64,000 bases of DNA from Chitinophaga sp. (GCF_019236475.1 NZ_JAFAIX010000011.1:62001-126000); one strand, 5' to 3'. Counted from the first letter of the stretch, positions 19,628 to 30,200 are shown. The notes: generated from the letters alone by a model not told the origin. Made by a program: numbers and translations.

Positions 19628-21124
19628 ATGAGCAAACTATTTGCCAAGAAACAACTCTCCGTATTACTTTCGGAAGCATCCGATTCAGAGAAAGGTCTTA
19701 AACGAACGCTTGGTGCCGGATCATTGATCGCACTGGGTATCGGCGCCATCATTGGTGCAGGTCTTTTCGTTAGAACAGCTGCTGCCGCAGGTCAACACGC
19801 CGGACCAGCCGTTACAATTTCCTTTATCATTGCAGCATTTGGTTGCGCCCTCGCGGGTTTATGCTATGCCGAATTTGCTTCTATGATTCCGATTGCAGGA
19901 AGTGCCTACACATACTCCTATGCTACATTAGGTGAATTCATCGCATGGATTATCGGTTGGGATCTTGTACTGGAATATGCCCTCGGAGCCGCCACTGTGG
20001 CTATTGGATGGTCTCAGTACCTCAATAAATTGCTCACCAACATTTTCCACATTACGATACCCTATCAATGGTGTCACAGCCCATTTGAGATCAGCGATGC
20101 TGGCGTAAGAGGTATCATGAACGTACCTTCTATAGGTATCCTGCTGCTGCTGACGATGTTGCTGGTACGTGGTATTCAGGGTTCCGCCATTGTTAATAAC
20201 ATCATTGTTATTTGTAAAGTGGCGATCGTAATCCTCTTTATTATCCTGGGATGGCAGTTTATCAACCCTGTTAACCATACTCCATTCACTATCGCTGCTG
20301 ATGCTGGTACTGTTACCATGCACAATGGCCAGGTAGTGGATTACTCCAACTTCTTCAACCATGGATGGGGAGGCGTTTTGCGAGGGGCTGGTGTGGTATT
20401 CTTTGCATTCATCGGTTTCGATGCAGTATCTACTGCTGCACAGGAAACAGTGAATCCTAAGAAAAACATGCCTATCGGTATCCTGGTTTCTCTGGCTATC
20501 TGTACTTTACTGTATATCCTGTTCTCTTATGTATTGACGGGTATCGCACCTTATAAAGACTTTGTAAGAGCTGGTGGTGAGGCTTCTGTTGCTTATACCA
20601 TCGATACTTACATGCACGGTTACGCTTGGCTGTCTACCTTCATTACGGTAGCTATCCTGGCTGGTTTCTCCTCCGTAATCCTCGTGATGCTGCTGGGTCA
20701 GACCCGTGTATTCTACTCTATGAGTAACGATGGTCTGGTACCTCCTGTATTTGCAAAACTGCACCCTAAATATCGTACGCCATACCGTTCTCAGTGGATG
20801 TTCTTCGGGTTCACCACCTTGTTTGCGGCATTTGTACCAGACAGCGTTGTAGGCGATATGACCAGCATCGGTACCTTGTTTGCCTTTGTGCTGGTATGTG
20901 TTGGGGTGATTATCATGCGTAAAAACAATCCGGATGCGCCTCGTGGGTTCAAAACACCTTGGGTGCCAGTTCTTCCGATAGTGGGTGCTGTAGCCTGCCT
21001 GACTATGATTATCAGTCTCGGTCTGGAAAACTGGACCCGTCTGTTTGTATGGCTGGGTATCGGTTTCTTGATCTACTTTAATTATAGTGTCAAACACAGT
21101 AAGGCACGTAAGATGATGGATTAG
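19628..21124 (+). CDS. APC-family amino acid permease, cationic-amino-acid-transporter type
   Basis: 498 residues and about 12 hydrophobic helices. The family motif GIGAIIGAGLFVRT of helix 1 is at about residues 37-50. FIAWIIGWDLVLEYALGAA (helix 3 region) and FFAFIGFDAVSTAAQETVNPKKNMPIGI are characteristic of the CAT subgroup (YfnA/CAT-like). It is expected to import amino acids across the inner membrane. The exact substrate is unknown. yebC follows 84 bases later with its own putative minus-7 box. Confidence 0.92.
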   Translation: MSKLFAKKQLSVLLSEASDSEKGLKRTLGAGSLIALGIGAIIGAGLFVRTAAAAGQHAGPAVTISFIIAAFGCALAGLCYAEFASMIPIAGSAYTYSYATLGEFIAWIIGWDLVLEYALGAATVAIGWSQYLNKLLTNIFHITIPYQWCHSPFEISDAGVRGIMNVPSIGILLLLTMLLVRGIQGSAIVNNIIVICKVAIVILFIILGWQFINPVNHTPFTIAADAGTVTMHNGQVVDYSNFFNHGWGGVLRGAGVVFFAFIGFDAVSTAAQETVNPKKNMPIGILVSLAICTLLYILFSYVLTGIAPYKDFVRAGGEASVAYTIDTYMHGYAWLSTFITVAILAGFSSVILVMLLGQTRVFYSMSNDGLVPPVFAKLHPKYRTPYRSQWMFFGFTTLFAAFVPDSVVGDMTSIGTLFAFVLVCVGVIIMRKNNPDAPRGFKTPWVPVLPIVGAVACLTMIISLGLENWTRLFVWLGIGFLIYFNYSVKHSKARKMMD

Positions 21125-21161
21125 TCCCAAGCGTGGATTTCATTACTTTGCCAGATTAACT

Positions 21162-21169
21162 TAAATTTG
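21162..21169 (+). promoter_or_regulatory. Probable minus-7 box of yebC
   Basis: TAAATTTG fits TAnnTTTG, 39 bases before the yebC ATG. Confidence 0.45.
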
Positions 21170-21208
21170 CGCATTATTTTAAAGATCCAATTATAGAATA
21201 CCACTCCA

Positions 21209-21919
21209 ATGGGAAGAATATTTGAAGTTCGAAAATCTACCATGTTTGCCCGCTGGGACAGGATGGCAAAACAGTTTACCAGAATTGGTAAGGATATAGC
21301 AATCGCCGTAAAGGCAGCCGGCCCTGATCCTGACAATAACCCTGCCCTGCGTCGCTGCATAGTGAATGCGAAAGCAGTGAACATGCCGAAAGACCGTGTT
21401 GACGCTGCGATCAAACGCGCTATGGGTAAGGATAAAACTGACTACGAAGAAGTTGTATACGAAGGTTATGCACCTCATGGCATCGCCATTATGGTGGATA
21501 CTGCTACTGATAACACTACCCGTACTGTTGCAAACGTGCGTATGCACTTCAACAAATGCGGTGGTAGCCTTGGTAACAGTGGTTCCGTAGGATTCATGTT
21601 CAACCGCGTGGGTGAGTTCAAGGTGAAGAATGCTGGCCAAAACCTGGATGATCTGGAACTGGAACTGATCGATTTCGGTCTGGAAGAAATTGGAGAGGAT
21701 GCAGAAGGTAATATTATTATCCGCGCTGCGTTCACTGAGTTCGGTAACATGTCTAAAGCTTTGGAAGACAAAGGTTTGGAAGTTATCAGTACTGAACTGA
21801 AGCGTATTCCTGCCAATCTCGTTGAATTATCAGAGGACCAGGCTAAAGAAGTACTGGAGCTGGTAGACCGTCTAGAACAAGACGACGACGTACAGGCAGT
21901 TTTCCACAATCTGAAGTAA
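21209..21919 (+). CDS. yebC: YebC/PmpR (TACO1) family protein
   Basis: 236 residues, standard for the family. N-terminal block [37 protein letters not shown], then [14 protein letters not shown] and [14 protein letters not shown] are the conserved YebC landmarks. Members were described as DNA-binding regulators and more recently as ribosome-associated factors that help translate proline-rich or stalling sequences, which would overlap functionally with efp in this window. The usual start MAGHSKW is replaced by [16 protein letters not shown], common in Bacteroidota. A terminator follows at 21942. Confidence 0.93.
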   Translation: MGRIFEVRKSTMFARWDRMAKQFTRIGKDIAIAVKAAGPDPDNNPALRRCIVNAKAVNMPKDRVDAAIKRAMGKDKTDYEEVVYEGYAPHGIAIMVDTATDNTTRTVANVRMHFNKCGGSLGNSGSVGFMFNRVGEFKVKNAGQNLDDLELELIDFGLEEIGEDAEGNIIIRAAFTEFGNMSKALEDKGLEVISTELKRIPANLVELSEDQAKEVLELVDRLEQDDDVQAVFHNLK

Positions 21920-21941
21920 GTACAAACACAATAACAGCGAA

Positions 21942-21973
21942 GCGTCCTGCCTTATGGCGGGACGTTTTGTTTT
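21942..21973 (+). terminator. Terminator of yebC
   Basis: Stem GCGTCCTGCC (21942-21951) with GGCGGGACGT (21956-21965), two G-T pairs, then TTTGTTTT. The CGTCCTG/CAGGACG core recurs in the two tandem repeats that follow. Confidence 0.8.
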
Positions 21974-21985
21974 AGGGATATTGTA

Positions 21986-22092
21986 GGGAGATGGCCAGGC
22001 CTCGGATTACTTTCTCCCCTTCCTAGGTGGATGCAATGCATTTAATGGCAATCGCTAAAATAAAAACGTCCTGTTGCTAGAACAGGACGTTA
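21986..22092. repeat. Tandem repeat unit 1 (period 124 bp)
   Basis: It starts GGGAGA, contains a block CTCGGATTACTTTCTCCCC...CTAGGTGGATGC, and ends in hairpin ACGTCCTGTT-GCTAG-AACAGGACGT. GGGAGA can pair with TCTCCC inside the block. 33 of 34 bases from 22001 match unit 2. The hairpin has a long T-run only on the minus strand. Confidence 0.75.
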
Positions 22093-22109
22093 TGTTTAAG
22101 ACAGATGTT

Positions 22110-22217
22110 GGGAGACAGCCAGAACTCGGATTACTTTCTCCCCTTGCTAGGTGGATGCGATGCGTTTGCTGGCAAGATCTATAAATAGAAACGTCCTGTT
22201 TGAAGCAGGACGTTTAT
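22110..22217. repeat. Tandem repeat unit 2; its hairpin probably terminates the response regulator gene
   Basis: Second copy, offset by 124-125 bases, with the same GGGAGA...TCTCCC pairing and a closing hairpin CGTCCTG-TTTGAAG-CAGGACG at about 22192-22213, 37 bases past the response regulator stop on the minus strand. The 3' half (22155-22190) has diverged from unit 1 more than the 5' half. Confidence 0.75.
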
Positions 22218-22253
22218 TGATTTTCAACGGATAGTAGCAGCCAAAAATTAAAG

Positions 22254-23012
22254 TCAGGCTTTGACAATTTCTTGGGTCCGGCCCGTTTCATCGGCTATAA
22301 ACATGATACCTTTTCCATGGTATGTTTGAACGCTGACAGAAGGGTCCGGGGCTATATACCTGCGTAAGCGGGTCAGGTATACGTCCATAGTGCGTTTATT
22401 ATACGATTCTTCCCCATCCCAAACACAAGACATAATTTGGTCCCGTTTGAGCTTTTTATTGGGATTTTCGCATAGATATTTAAAGAGGTCTGATTCTTTA
22501 GGAGGCAGTTGCGTAACGGTTGCTTCCAAGCGGGTACCAGTGCCTGAAGGGTCAGGACGTTCTACGTCCATGGTAACAGCGCATTGTTGATAATTGAAGC
22601 AGAGATTACCGACGGTATAAGTGATTTGCTTTTCACTGCGGAGTAAGCGAGCCCTTTTTATGAAGACTTCCAACCGCAGGAGGAATTCCTGCATGTTGAA
22701 TGGTTTTACAATGTAATCGTCCGCACCGGCTTCGAACCCTTGCATACGGTCTTGGTCCATATATCGGGAGGAAGTGATTAAAATGGGGACATTTTCATTG
22801 ATTTTGCGAATATCGTGGGTAAGTTCGAAACCGTCTTTCTTGGGCATGACCACATCGATAACGCATAGGTCTATATCCTTTTGTTGAAAGGTGTCCCATC
22901 CTTCCGCACCATCCGTACAATATATTACCTCATAGCCGGCTTTTTCTATATGCCTTTTCATAACCTTGGCAAAAAACTGATCATCTTCTACCAATAAAAC
23001 GGTCGGTTTCAT
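22254..23012 (-). CDS. OmpR/PhoB-family response regulator (orphan)
   Basis: 252 residues. Receiver domain at 1-120: acidic pocket D10/D11, phosphoacceptor D53 (VIDVVMPKKDG), switch residue T80 and K103 (IVKPF). After a linker comes a C-terminal winged helix of the OmpR type (about 140-240: LPPKESDLFKYLCENPNKKLKRDQI..., KRTMDVYLTRLRRYI). No histidine kinase gene lies next to it. About 130-170 bases upstream is a cluster of TTCATT direct repeats, of which a 16-mer is identical to one upstream of the small-peptide array at 60.7 kb, so autoregulation and control of that array are inferred. Confidence 0.93.
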   Translation of the reverse strand: MKPTVLLVEDDQFFAKVMKRHIEKAGYEVIYCTDGAEGWDTFQQKDIDLCVIDVVMPKKDGFELTHDIRKINENVPILITSSRYMDQDRMQGFEAGADDYIVKPFNMQEFLLRLEVFIKRARLLRSEKQITYTVGNLCFNYQQCAVTMDVERPDPSGTGTRLEATVTQLPPKESDLFKYLCENPNKKLKRDQIMSCVWDGEESYNKRTMDVYLTRLRRYIAPDPSVSVQTYHGKGIMFIADETGRTQEIVKA

Positions 23013-23143
23013 TTTAGATAGATTTAATTGTTGTAACTAGAAAAAATGCGCACTACGAATCTCGATTTGGGATTACCCTGACAAAGGGTATTTTTTACGT
23101 TTATTCAAAGTACCGATTTACTAATGGATCTGCAATCAGTCTT

Positions 23144-23182
23144 TTCATTCATTATTTAGGGGGTTTGTTCATTTTGTTCATT
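23144..23182 (-). promoter_or_regulatory. TTCATT direct-repeat box upstream of the response regulator
   Basis: TTCATTCATT at 23144-23153 and TTCATT-TTG-TTCATT at 23168-23182 (9-bp period). The 16 bases from 23168 recur exactly at 60713-60728. OmpR-type regulators bind tandem direct repeats. Between box and gene (23074-23096) lies a small hairpin TACCCT/AGGGTA in the presumed leader. Confidence 0.55.
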
Positions 23183-23299
23183 TTTGACTTGGTAAATGAA
23201 CATATCTATAAGGGTATATTATACAATTAAAAAACGTATAGCAATAAAAAACAGTTTAAGTTTTTTATCAACTATACGTTTAATAACATATAAAATATC

Positions 23300-24259
23300 T
23301 TATTTGTTTACGACATTTTGGGCCCGCCCAGATAGAAATGCGGCAAGATTTTCTACTACTTTGTTCAGTAATCTTCCCCTAGCAGCAGAAGTTGCCCAGG
23401 CAATGTGAGGGGTTATAATAATGTTCGGACTCCCAATTAAAGGATTATCCACTGCCGGCGGCTCAGTTGATAAAACATCCAAGCCTACTCCTGCAATGCG
23501 CCCTTCCTGCAAGGCCGCAGCCACATCGGCTTCATTGATCAATCCACCCCTACTAGTGTTAATCAGGAAAGCGGTGCGTTTCATCGTATGCAGCAAGGCA
23601 GCATTCACAAACTCTTTATTAGCGGCACTCATCGGAGTATGCAAACTCACCACATCCGCCTCTTTAAAACAAGTAGCCAGGTCCACAAAAGTGACGCCTT
23701 CCATTTGATCTCGCTCCGGATGCTTATGATGTGCAATGACTTTCATACCAAATGCCAACCCTATCCGCGCAACCGCCTGGCCTATCTGTCCTAATCCAAC
23801 TATCCCCAATGTCTTCCCTTCCAGCTCTACCAACGGGAAATCCCAGAAAGAAAAATCCTTACTACTCGCCCAACGCCCGGCCCTCACAGCATCACTATGC
23901 GCGCCCGTCCGATGACACAATTCCAATATCAAGGCAAATGTCAACTGTGCTACCGCCGATGTACTATACGCCGGTACATTCGTAACAGGTATATTCCGTG
24001 CTTTCGCAGCTTCAATATTTACTACATTATAGCCGGTAGCTATCACCCCGATGTATTTCAACTGTGGTAACCGCGCGATGCTCTCCGCACTGAGTATGGA
24101 TTTATTCGTCAGTACGATATCCGCATCAATGGCACGCTCTACTACCTGCGCCTCTGGCGTACGGTCGTAAATAGTAACATTACCCAAGGCTTTGAGTCCA
24201 TCCCAGCTTAGATCTCCAGGGTTTAATGCGTATCCGTCCAGTACAACTATGTTGATCAT
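23300..24259 (-). CDS. D-2-hydroxyacid dehydrogenase (glycerate/hydroxypyruvate reductase type)
   Basis: 319 residues, NAD(P)-dependent. The nucleotide-binding motif GLGQIGQAVARIGLAFGM falls near residue 156, and the family signature LHTPMSAANKEFVNAALLHTMKRTAFLINTSRGGLINEADVAAAL follows, with the catalytic Arg near 231, Glu near 260 and His in ITPHIAWAT near 283. It reduces 2-keto acids such as glyoxylate or hydroxypyruvate, or runs the reverse reaction. The exact substrate is not readable. The small regulator-like gene 22 bases upstream is on the same strand and may be co-transcribed. Confidence 0.92.
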   Translation of the reverse strand: MINIVVLDGYALNPGDLSWDGLKALGNVTIYDRTPEAQVVERAIDADIVLTNKSILSAESIARLPQLKYIGVIATGYNVVNIEAAKARNIPVTNVPAYSTSAVAQLTFALILELCHRTGAHSDAVRAGRWASSKDFSFWDFPLVELEGKTLGIVGLGQIGQAVARIGLAFGMKVIAHHKHPERDQMEGVTFVDLATCFKEADVVSLHTPMSAANKEFVNAALLHTMKRTAFLINTSRGGLINEADVAAALQEGRIAGVGLDVLSTEPPAVDNPLIGSPNIIITPHIAWATSAARGRLLNKVVENLAAFLSGRAQNVVNK

Positions 24260-24281
24260 GTGAGTAATTTTTAACGATGAA

Positions 24282-24551
24282 TTATCGTCCCTTCTTCTTT
24301 TTCTTATTGAGATCTATTACGATCACTTCGAATAAATCCACTGCATCAATATCGAATAAGTCCGCCATCTGCATAAGCTCTCGTACATTAAACAATTCAG
24401 GCTGTTGTACTTTCCTATGAAGCGTTGAATAATTCACTCCCATATCTTTCTGAACAACAGAAATCGGAACAATATTGAATATTGTCTGAACACTATCTAC
24501 CCCTCCTGTAGAAAATAATGCCTTTATCGCCTTATATCGTTGATCTTTCAT
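24282..24551 (-). CDS. Small HTH-like protein
   Basis: 89 residues. QKDMGVNYSTLHRKVQQPELFNVRELMQMADLFDID has the layout of a Cro/XRE helix-turn-helix (initiation at a helix, turn, recognition helix YSTLHRKVQ, then a helix starting LMQMADLF). The lysine-rich tail KKKKKGR could contact DNA or RNA. The gene precedes the dehydrogenase with a 22-base spacer, so an operon is likely. The target is unknown. Confidence 0.65.
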   Translation of the reverse strand: MKDQRYKAIKALFSTGGVDSVQTIFNIVPISVVQKDMGVNYSTLHRKVQQPELFNVRELMQMADLFDIDAVDLFEVIVIDLNKKKKKGR

Positions 24552-24705
24552 TAAGACTCATTTCTAAAAAGGAATATACATTCAAACTTTCTAAACAGAC
24601 AATTAATATCCATTTAAGAAATTCAATAAACTTTTTTGTTATTTTTATTATCTCTTTTAGAAGTTTAATTATTCTTTTTATTAACTTCAGCAAAAATTAT
24701 CTTTT

Positions 24706-24954
24706 ATGGAAAAACCATTCATTGCTGTAATAACCTCCGTTAAAACCTCTTTCGAACTCACTATCCACGGCACCCACAGCGGGCAAACCAACTTACTGAA
24801 ATCCCTCCCAGGCCTTCAAAAATCGAAACGCCTAGCGCAGTACACGCTTACTTTCGGATATCTCAATGGGGAAGAATTAGGCTACAAAAAACGCCTCCTC
24901 TTTTCCGAGGATGAAATGCAGCAATGCGTGCAGAAACTATCCGCCGCCAAATAA
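24706..24954 (+). CDS. Hypothetical 82-residue protein
   Basis: Not recognised. The sequence begins MEKPFIAVITSVKTSFELTI and alternates beta-like strands with a C-terminal amphipathic helix (SEDEMQQCVQKLSAAK); no signal peptide or cysteine pair. It is divergent from the HTH-like gene. Codon use and a clean ATG support it as real, but nothing points to a role. Confidence 0.55.
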   Translation: MEKPFIAVITSVKTSFELTIHGTHSGQTNLLKSLPGLQKSKRLAQYTLTFGYLNGEELGYKKRLLFSEDEMQQCVQKLSAAK

Positions 24955-25063
24955 GAGTCAAAATAGCATAACCCTTGATCAAAATACTATAATCTTCACT
25001 AGACAATTAGGTATAGATTGCAATTAAGATATTATTATCGCCTAATTATTTATCGAATCGATT

Positions 25064-25636
25064 ATGATCGGTTGGAACGCGATGGAGGACAGTGAACTTT
25101 TATTCCACTTGAAAAATGGAAAAGTACCGGCATTTGATACCATCTATGCCAGGCACTGGCCCGATCTCTATAAACACGCTTTCTGTACCCTGAAAGATAG
25201 AGAAATGGCCCTCGATGTAGTCCAGGAAGTATTTACATGGCTCTGGTTGAATCGAGAAACAATCGAAATTACCAGCCTTAAACAATATCTTAAAGCCGCT
25301 ACCAGGTATAAAATGGCCAATTATCTTCGTGCAGATAAGTCGCGCCAGCAACTCATCAACTCTCTCTACTACCTCACAGAAAAAACAGTCACGCAAGAGG
25401 ATGTACACCTACGCGAACTGAAAACTAGGATTGCACATGCTGTCAACACTTTGCCAGATAAATGCAGAACAGTGTACAGTCTTAGTAGGAATGAACACCT
25501 CTCCCATGCGGAAATAGCTAGCCGCCTAAATATCTCTGTAAAAACAGTGGAAAACCAGATCACTATTGCACTTAAGCGAATTCGTTTATTCATTGGCGTT
25601 ATATGCTGGTTTTTACTCCTCTATTATTTTTTATAA
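25064..25636 (+). CDS. FecI-like ECF RNA polymerase sigma factor
   Basis: 190 residues. Region 2 (AFDTIYARHWPDLYKHAFCTLKDREMALDVVQEVFTWLW, about 20-60) and region 4 (LPDKCRTVYSLSRNEHLSHAEIASRLNISVKTVENQITIALKRIR, about 128-172) are both clear. In Bacteroidota, such sigma factors are released by FecR and a TonB receptor signal to transcribe nearby susCD-type genes. Unusually, the last ~16 residues after region 4 are strongly hydrophobic (LFIGVICWFLLLYYFL), a potential membrane tail. The fecR-like gene begins 15 bases later. Confidence 0.92.
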   Translation: MIGWNAMEDSELLFHLKNGKVPAFDTIYARHWPDLYKHAFCTLKDREMALDVVQEVFTWLWLNRETIEITSLKQYLKAATRYKMANYLRADKSRQQLINSLYYLTEKTVTQEDVHLRELKTRIAHAVNTLPDKCRTVYSLSRNEHLSHAEIASRLNISVKTVENQITIALKRIRLFIGVICWFLLLYYFL

Positions 25637-25651
25637 TTTTTTTCCTTCTCT

Positions 25652-26815
25652 TTGGGGGATAACCTTTTCTCACGTTACTTATATAAAACAGCCATCGCAT
25701 TGATCCACGAAGAACTGGCTTCCCTGGCCGAAAAAATCGCCCTGGGAACCGCAACAGATACGGATATCAACCGATACCATGAGCTGCTGGACACCCTTGA
25801 GCAAGATGAACAGTGGAATGTAGAACAAATGGGTACACCCGCTGAAATAGATGCTATCCTGAAGGATCGTATTTATGAAAGCACAGGTATTGCCAGGAGA
25901 AAAACGAAAATTCGTTTACTCCGCATCGGTGCAGCCGCTACGGTGGCTTTACTAATGACTGTTGGCGCACTGTCCTATTGGAATCACAAAAAAGATAGCA
26001 CGACCAAAACATTGGCCCGGCAAAGCACCCGTGACAAAAAAGATAAAGCAGTACTCAAACTGGCCGATGGCCGCGAAATTGAGCTAAATGACGATAATAA
26101 TACCCTTACACAGGGCAACGATAGCATACATCTGTCGGGAGGACTAGTGGTCTCCCAAAATAACGGCGAAGCCGACAACCAAATCAATGAATTAGTCACA
26201 CCTGCGGGAAGCCAATTCCTCATGGTGTTACAAGATGGTACGAAAGTATGGCTGAATACAGGTTCGAAACTGCGCTTCCCTAATACATTCCACAGTCTGG
26301 AGCGCTCTGTGGAACTCATCGGCGAAGCCTATTTTGAAGTAGCGCCACACACAGAAAAACCATTCGTGGTACATTCCGGTGATAAGTCAGTGAAAGTCTT
26401 AGGCACCAGTTTTAACATTAACGCCTATACGGACGAGCCACGGACGAATGTTACATTAATGGATGGCGCAGTAAAAGTTTATCAGCAAAACGATTCCCTA
26501 TTACTAAAACCAGGACAACAAGCCAAAATGGCCACGGATAAAGGAATTGAATTTGTTTCACATGCAGACACTGATCATGTAATGGCATGGAAAAACGGCT
26601 ACTTCTCCCTCAATGGCGAAAGTACGCCAGTCATCATCCGGCAAATCGCAAGATGGCATAACCTCGAAGTAGTGTATGCTGGCAATGTTCCGGATCTCAA
26701 ATTCGCTGGAAACATCAAGAAAAGTTACGAACTCGCAGATGTACTCGCCATCCTGACGGAAAGCGGTATTCATACGAAAGTGGACAAAAATAAACTGATA
26801 GTATATCCTGAATAA
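25652..26815 (+). CDS. FecR-like anti-sigma factor, possible TTG start
   Basis: About 387 residues. An N-terminal cytoplasmic part would bind the sigma factor; a single membrane helix lies at about 89-110 (LLRIGAAATVALLMTVGALSYW); the periplasmic FecR domain follows (TPAGSQFLMVLQDGTKVWLNTGSKLRFP, then AYFEVAPHTEKPFVVHSGDKSVKVLGTSFNI) and a C-terminal STN-like segment. The reading frame opens after the sigma stop and has no ATG before codon 60; a TTG at 25652 gives a sensible N-terminus, so a non-ATG start or translational coupling is inferred. It transmits the signal from the STN domain of the SusC protein downstream. Confidence 0.9.
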   Translation: MGDNLFSRYLYKTAIALIHEELASLAEKIALGTATDTDINRYHELLDTLEQDEQWNVEQMGTPAEIDAILKDRIYESTGIARRKTKIRLLRIGAAATVALLMTVGALSYWNHKKDSTTKTLARQSTRDKKDKAVLKLADGREIELNDDNNTLTQGNDSIHLSGGLVVSQNNGEADNQINELVTPAGSQFLMVLQDGTKVWLNTGSKLRFPNTFHSLERSVELIGEAYFEVAPHTEKPFVVHSGDKSVKVLGTSFNINAYTDEPRTNVTLMDGAVKVYQQNDSLLLKPGQQAKMATDKGIEFVSHADTDHVMAWKNGYFSLNGESTPVIIRQIARWHNLEVVYAGNVPDLKFAGNIKKSYELADVLAILTESGIHTKVDKNKLIVYPE

Positions 26816-27205
26816 GTAAACTTATCGTGTAATCAATTAAATCACATAAAAAACCGGGAATGCGCCAACATTACCCGGTTCTAACGGCAATAAAAACGCC
26901 AGTCGATCAAGCATATTTTATCACCTAAATCAAATTTATGTTTTTAAAATCGTCGTGTCAAGGGGGCTCCCCTACTACCAAACACCATGCAGCCGGACTA
27001 TTACGAGTACCGGTTATCACCTGATATTTATTTACCAACATCAAACAGCCAGTGAACAATCTAACCGGATAATTCCGCTTCCCCGGTTATGACCAATTAA
27101 TCACGATTCAACACGTAACGAACTGATAGTATATCAGCCGGATCATCACATCCGGTAAGGATCTGCTCATCTCTTCACTATTCTGTTATCCTTAATAATC
27201 CAACT
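26816..27205 (+). other. Gap between fecR and susC
   Basis: No gene. A hairpin AACCGGG/CCCGGTT at 26852-26880 lies 34 bases after the fecR stop, without a T-run, so it is at best a weak terminator. The rest probably holds the sigma-dependent promoter of susC-susD, which I could not assign to a specific motif. Confidence 0.45.
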
Positions 27206-30200
27206 ATGCTGTTGTCACCGCAAACAATCAATCAGCGCGGACCTGCACGTCCGAAAACCAAAATCTGGAAGGTTATGAAACTAACAACTGTAATTCTACT
27301 AGTCAGTTTCCTTCAAATCAGCGCCAAAAGTTTTTCTCAGAAAATTACCATGAGTAAGAAAAACAGACCTATTCAGGAAGCGCTTACAGAAATCGAAAAA
27401 CAGACAGGCTACAAATTCTGGTATCACGCCAATGTGCTGTCTAATACACGGAATGTAACGATCGAAGTGGTGGATGAACCATTACCCAGTGTGCTGGACA
27501 TGTTCCTGAAAGATCAAGGTCTCACCTGGAAACTCATTCGCGAAACGATTATACTCAATAAAGCGGCTGCATTACCAGCGCCAGTTGCCGCACCACCAGC
27601 CGATACCGTGCATGGACGTGTGGTAGACAATACCGGGAGTCCGGTTCCAGGCGCCACGGTAATGGTAAAAGGTGTGAAGAAAGCTGCTATCACCAATGTC
27701 AATGGGGAATTTCATTTGTCGGGTATTCCTGATAATGCTGTACTCGTTGTTTCAAATATCGGTTTTCAAACGCAGGAAGTACCAGTGGCTGGAAAATCTT
27801 CCCTCACTATTAAATTTCTTCCGGAAGTATCGCAACTGGAAAACGTAGTGGTAGTAGGTTACGGTACACAGAAAAAAGTAAATCTCACCGGCTCTGTAGC
27901 ACAGGTGTCCGGAAAAGTACTGGAAAATAGACCTATTACCCGCATCTCGCAAGGCTTGCAAGGGATGGTGGCTGGTCTGAACATCACTACCAATACTAGT
28001 GGAGGCGCTCCCAATGCTACACAGAATATTAACGTCAGAGGCTATACGGGATTAAATGCAACAGGTGGCCCATTAGTAGTAATTGATGGTATTCAGGGCG
28101 GCGATATCAATGCCATTAACCCTAGTGATGTGGAAAGCATTTCCGTACTGAAAGACGCGGCGTCTACCGCTATCTATGGGTCTTCTGCTCCTTATGGCGT
28201 TATTCTCATCACTACCAAAAAAGGTAAAATGGGAATGACTAAAATTACTTACGATGACAACTTCGCCTGGGCACAAACGATCAATCTCCCTAAAATGCTG
28301 AACTCCCTGGACTTCGCGAATATCTACAACGAAGCTTTCGCAAATGCAGGCAGGGCACCATTCTTCAGCCAGGAAACCATCGACAGGATTAAAGCTTATC
28401 AGGCAGGAACGATTACCACACAAACCATCAAAGATCCTAACTCCAATAGCTGGTTAAACTGGAACGCCGGTAATGCCAACAACGATTGGTTTAAAATTTA
28501 CTTCAAAAAATTTGCTTTCAGCCAACAACATAATGTTGGTATCAGCGGAGCTACAGAGAAAAGCAACTACTATATCGGCATCGGTTACAACGACCATGCA
28601 GGTATGTATAATTATGGAAATGATGAGTTCAAACGCTTCAATATCCGGGCAAACTTAACATCCAATGTTACTAACTGGATGTCTTTTACCCTGCGCAGTA
28701 CCATCAGCAGATCCATGTTCAATACACCTAACGTATACTCCGGTCAAACAGGTGGTAACTATATGCACCAAATCGCCAGGAAATTCCCTACGGTATCCCT
28801 CATCAATCCTGACGGCCACTATAGCGCGGAAAGTAATGTGCCATTGCACCAGGAAGGCGGTAGAAACAAAATCACGGAAGATCAGCCGATGTTGACCGGC
28901 GAAATCAGATTAACCCCGCTGAAAGGCTGGGAAATCGTTGGTAACTATACCTTTGACGGTGATTTATACGATCAACAGAATCAACTGAAAACAGTTTACA
29001 CTTATTTGCCGGACGGCTCTACCGCCCCTACCAGCGGTACTACTCCAAACTCTTTTGCTCGCAATAATTATCGTAACGAACACCATATCATTAACGCCTA
29101 TTCATCATATGAAAAAGGGTTCGGTCATCATAACTTCAGATTATTAGGCGGTTTTACTAGTGAGCTGACTAACTATACAGCCTATGGTGCCTCCAACTCT
29201 CTTTTATATTCCAATGATATTCCTTCTTTAAGTCTGACCTATAATACCACTCCTTCCGTTTCAGACCAGATAAGAAGATTAGCCGTAGAAGGATTTTTCG
29301 GAAGATTCAACTACAATTATGCCGACAAATACCTACTGGAAGTAAACGGACGTTACGATGGTACATCCCGATTCCTGGCTGGTCACAGATGGAAATTTAG
29401 TCCAGGTGTATCTGCCGGTTGGAATGTAGACAGAGAGCCATTCTGGGCATCATTGAAAGAAGTAGTGAACGCATTCAAAATCAGAGGTAGCTACGGTTCT
29501 TCACCAGATCAACTGTTCTTGGGAGATCCTGCTATCAGTACTTATTATCCGTTCTATCCTAGCCTGGGAACCACTACTCCTACAAATACTAGCTGGTTAT
29601 TCGGCGGCAACAAACAAGCCTCTGTAAGTATGCCACCACTGGTAAATTCTAATCTGACTTGGGTAACCACTACTTCTTACGGTATCGGTACCGACATTGG
29701 TATGCTTAATAACAGACTGGGAGTAAACTTCGATTACTATATCCGTAAAGCAGATGATTTCGCTGGGCCTGCACAGGTTTTGCCAGGACTGCTGGGTTCA
29801 AGCGTTCCCAAAATCAACAACGCAGCCATTCAGACAAAAGGTTTTGAATTGACCATCTCATGGAATGATAAAATTGGTGAACTGGGTTATGGCGTTAGAG
29901 CAAACCTCTCTGACTATAAAGGAAAGGTAGTAAAATACAATAACCCATCCCGCACACTGGATACCTGGTACGAAGGCCAGACAATGGGCGAAATCTGGGG
30001 TTACACCACATTGGGATTATACGCAACAGATGCAGACGCAGCTAAAGCACCTAAAGCCTCTTTCTGGAATAGCACCTGGCACGCCGGAGATGTTATCTAC
30101 AAAGACTTTGATGGCAATGGTATCATTAATAATGGTAAAAATACAGTGGATAGCAGTGGCGACTTACGTGTTATCGGTAACAACACACCACGTTATCAAT

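Noticed and set aside
23074..23096. Hairpin TACCCT/AGGGTA with T-run read on the plus strand as a terminator
   Set aside because: No plus-strand gene leads into it; it lies in the response regulator leader on the minus strand, so it is only mentioned there.
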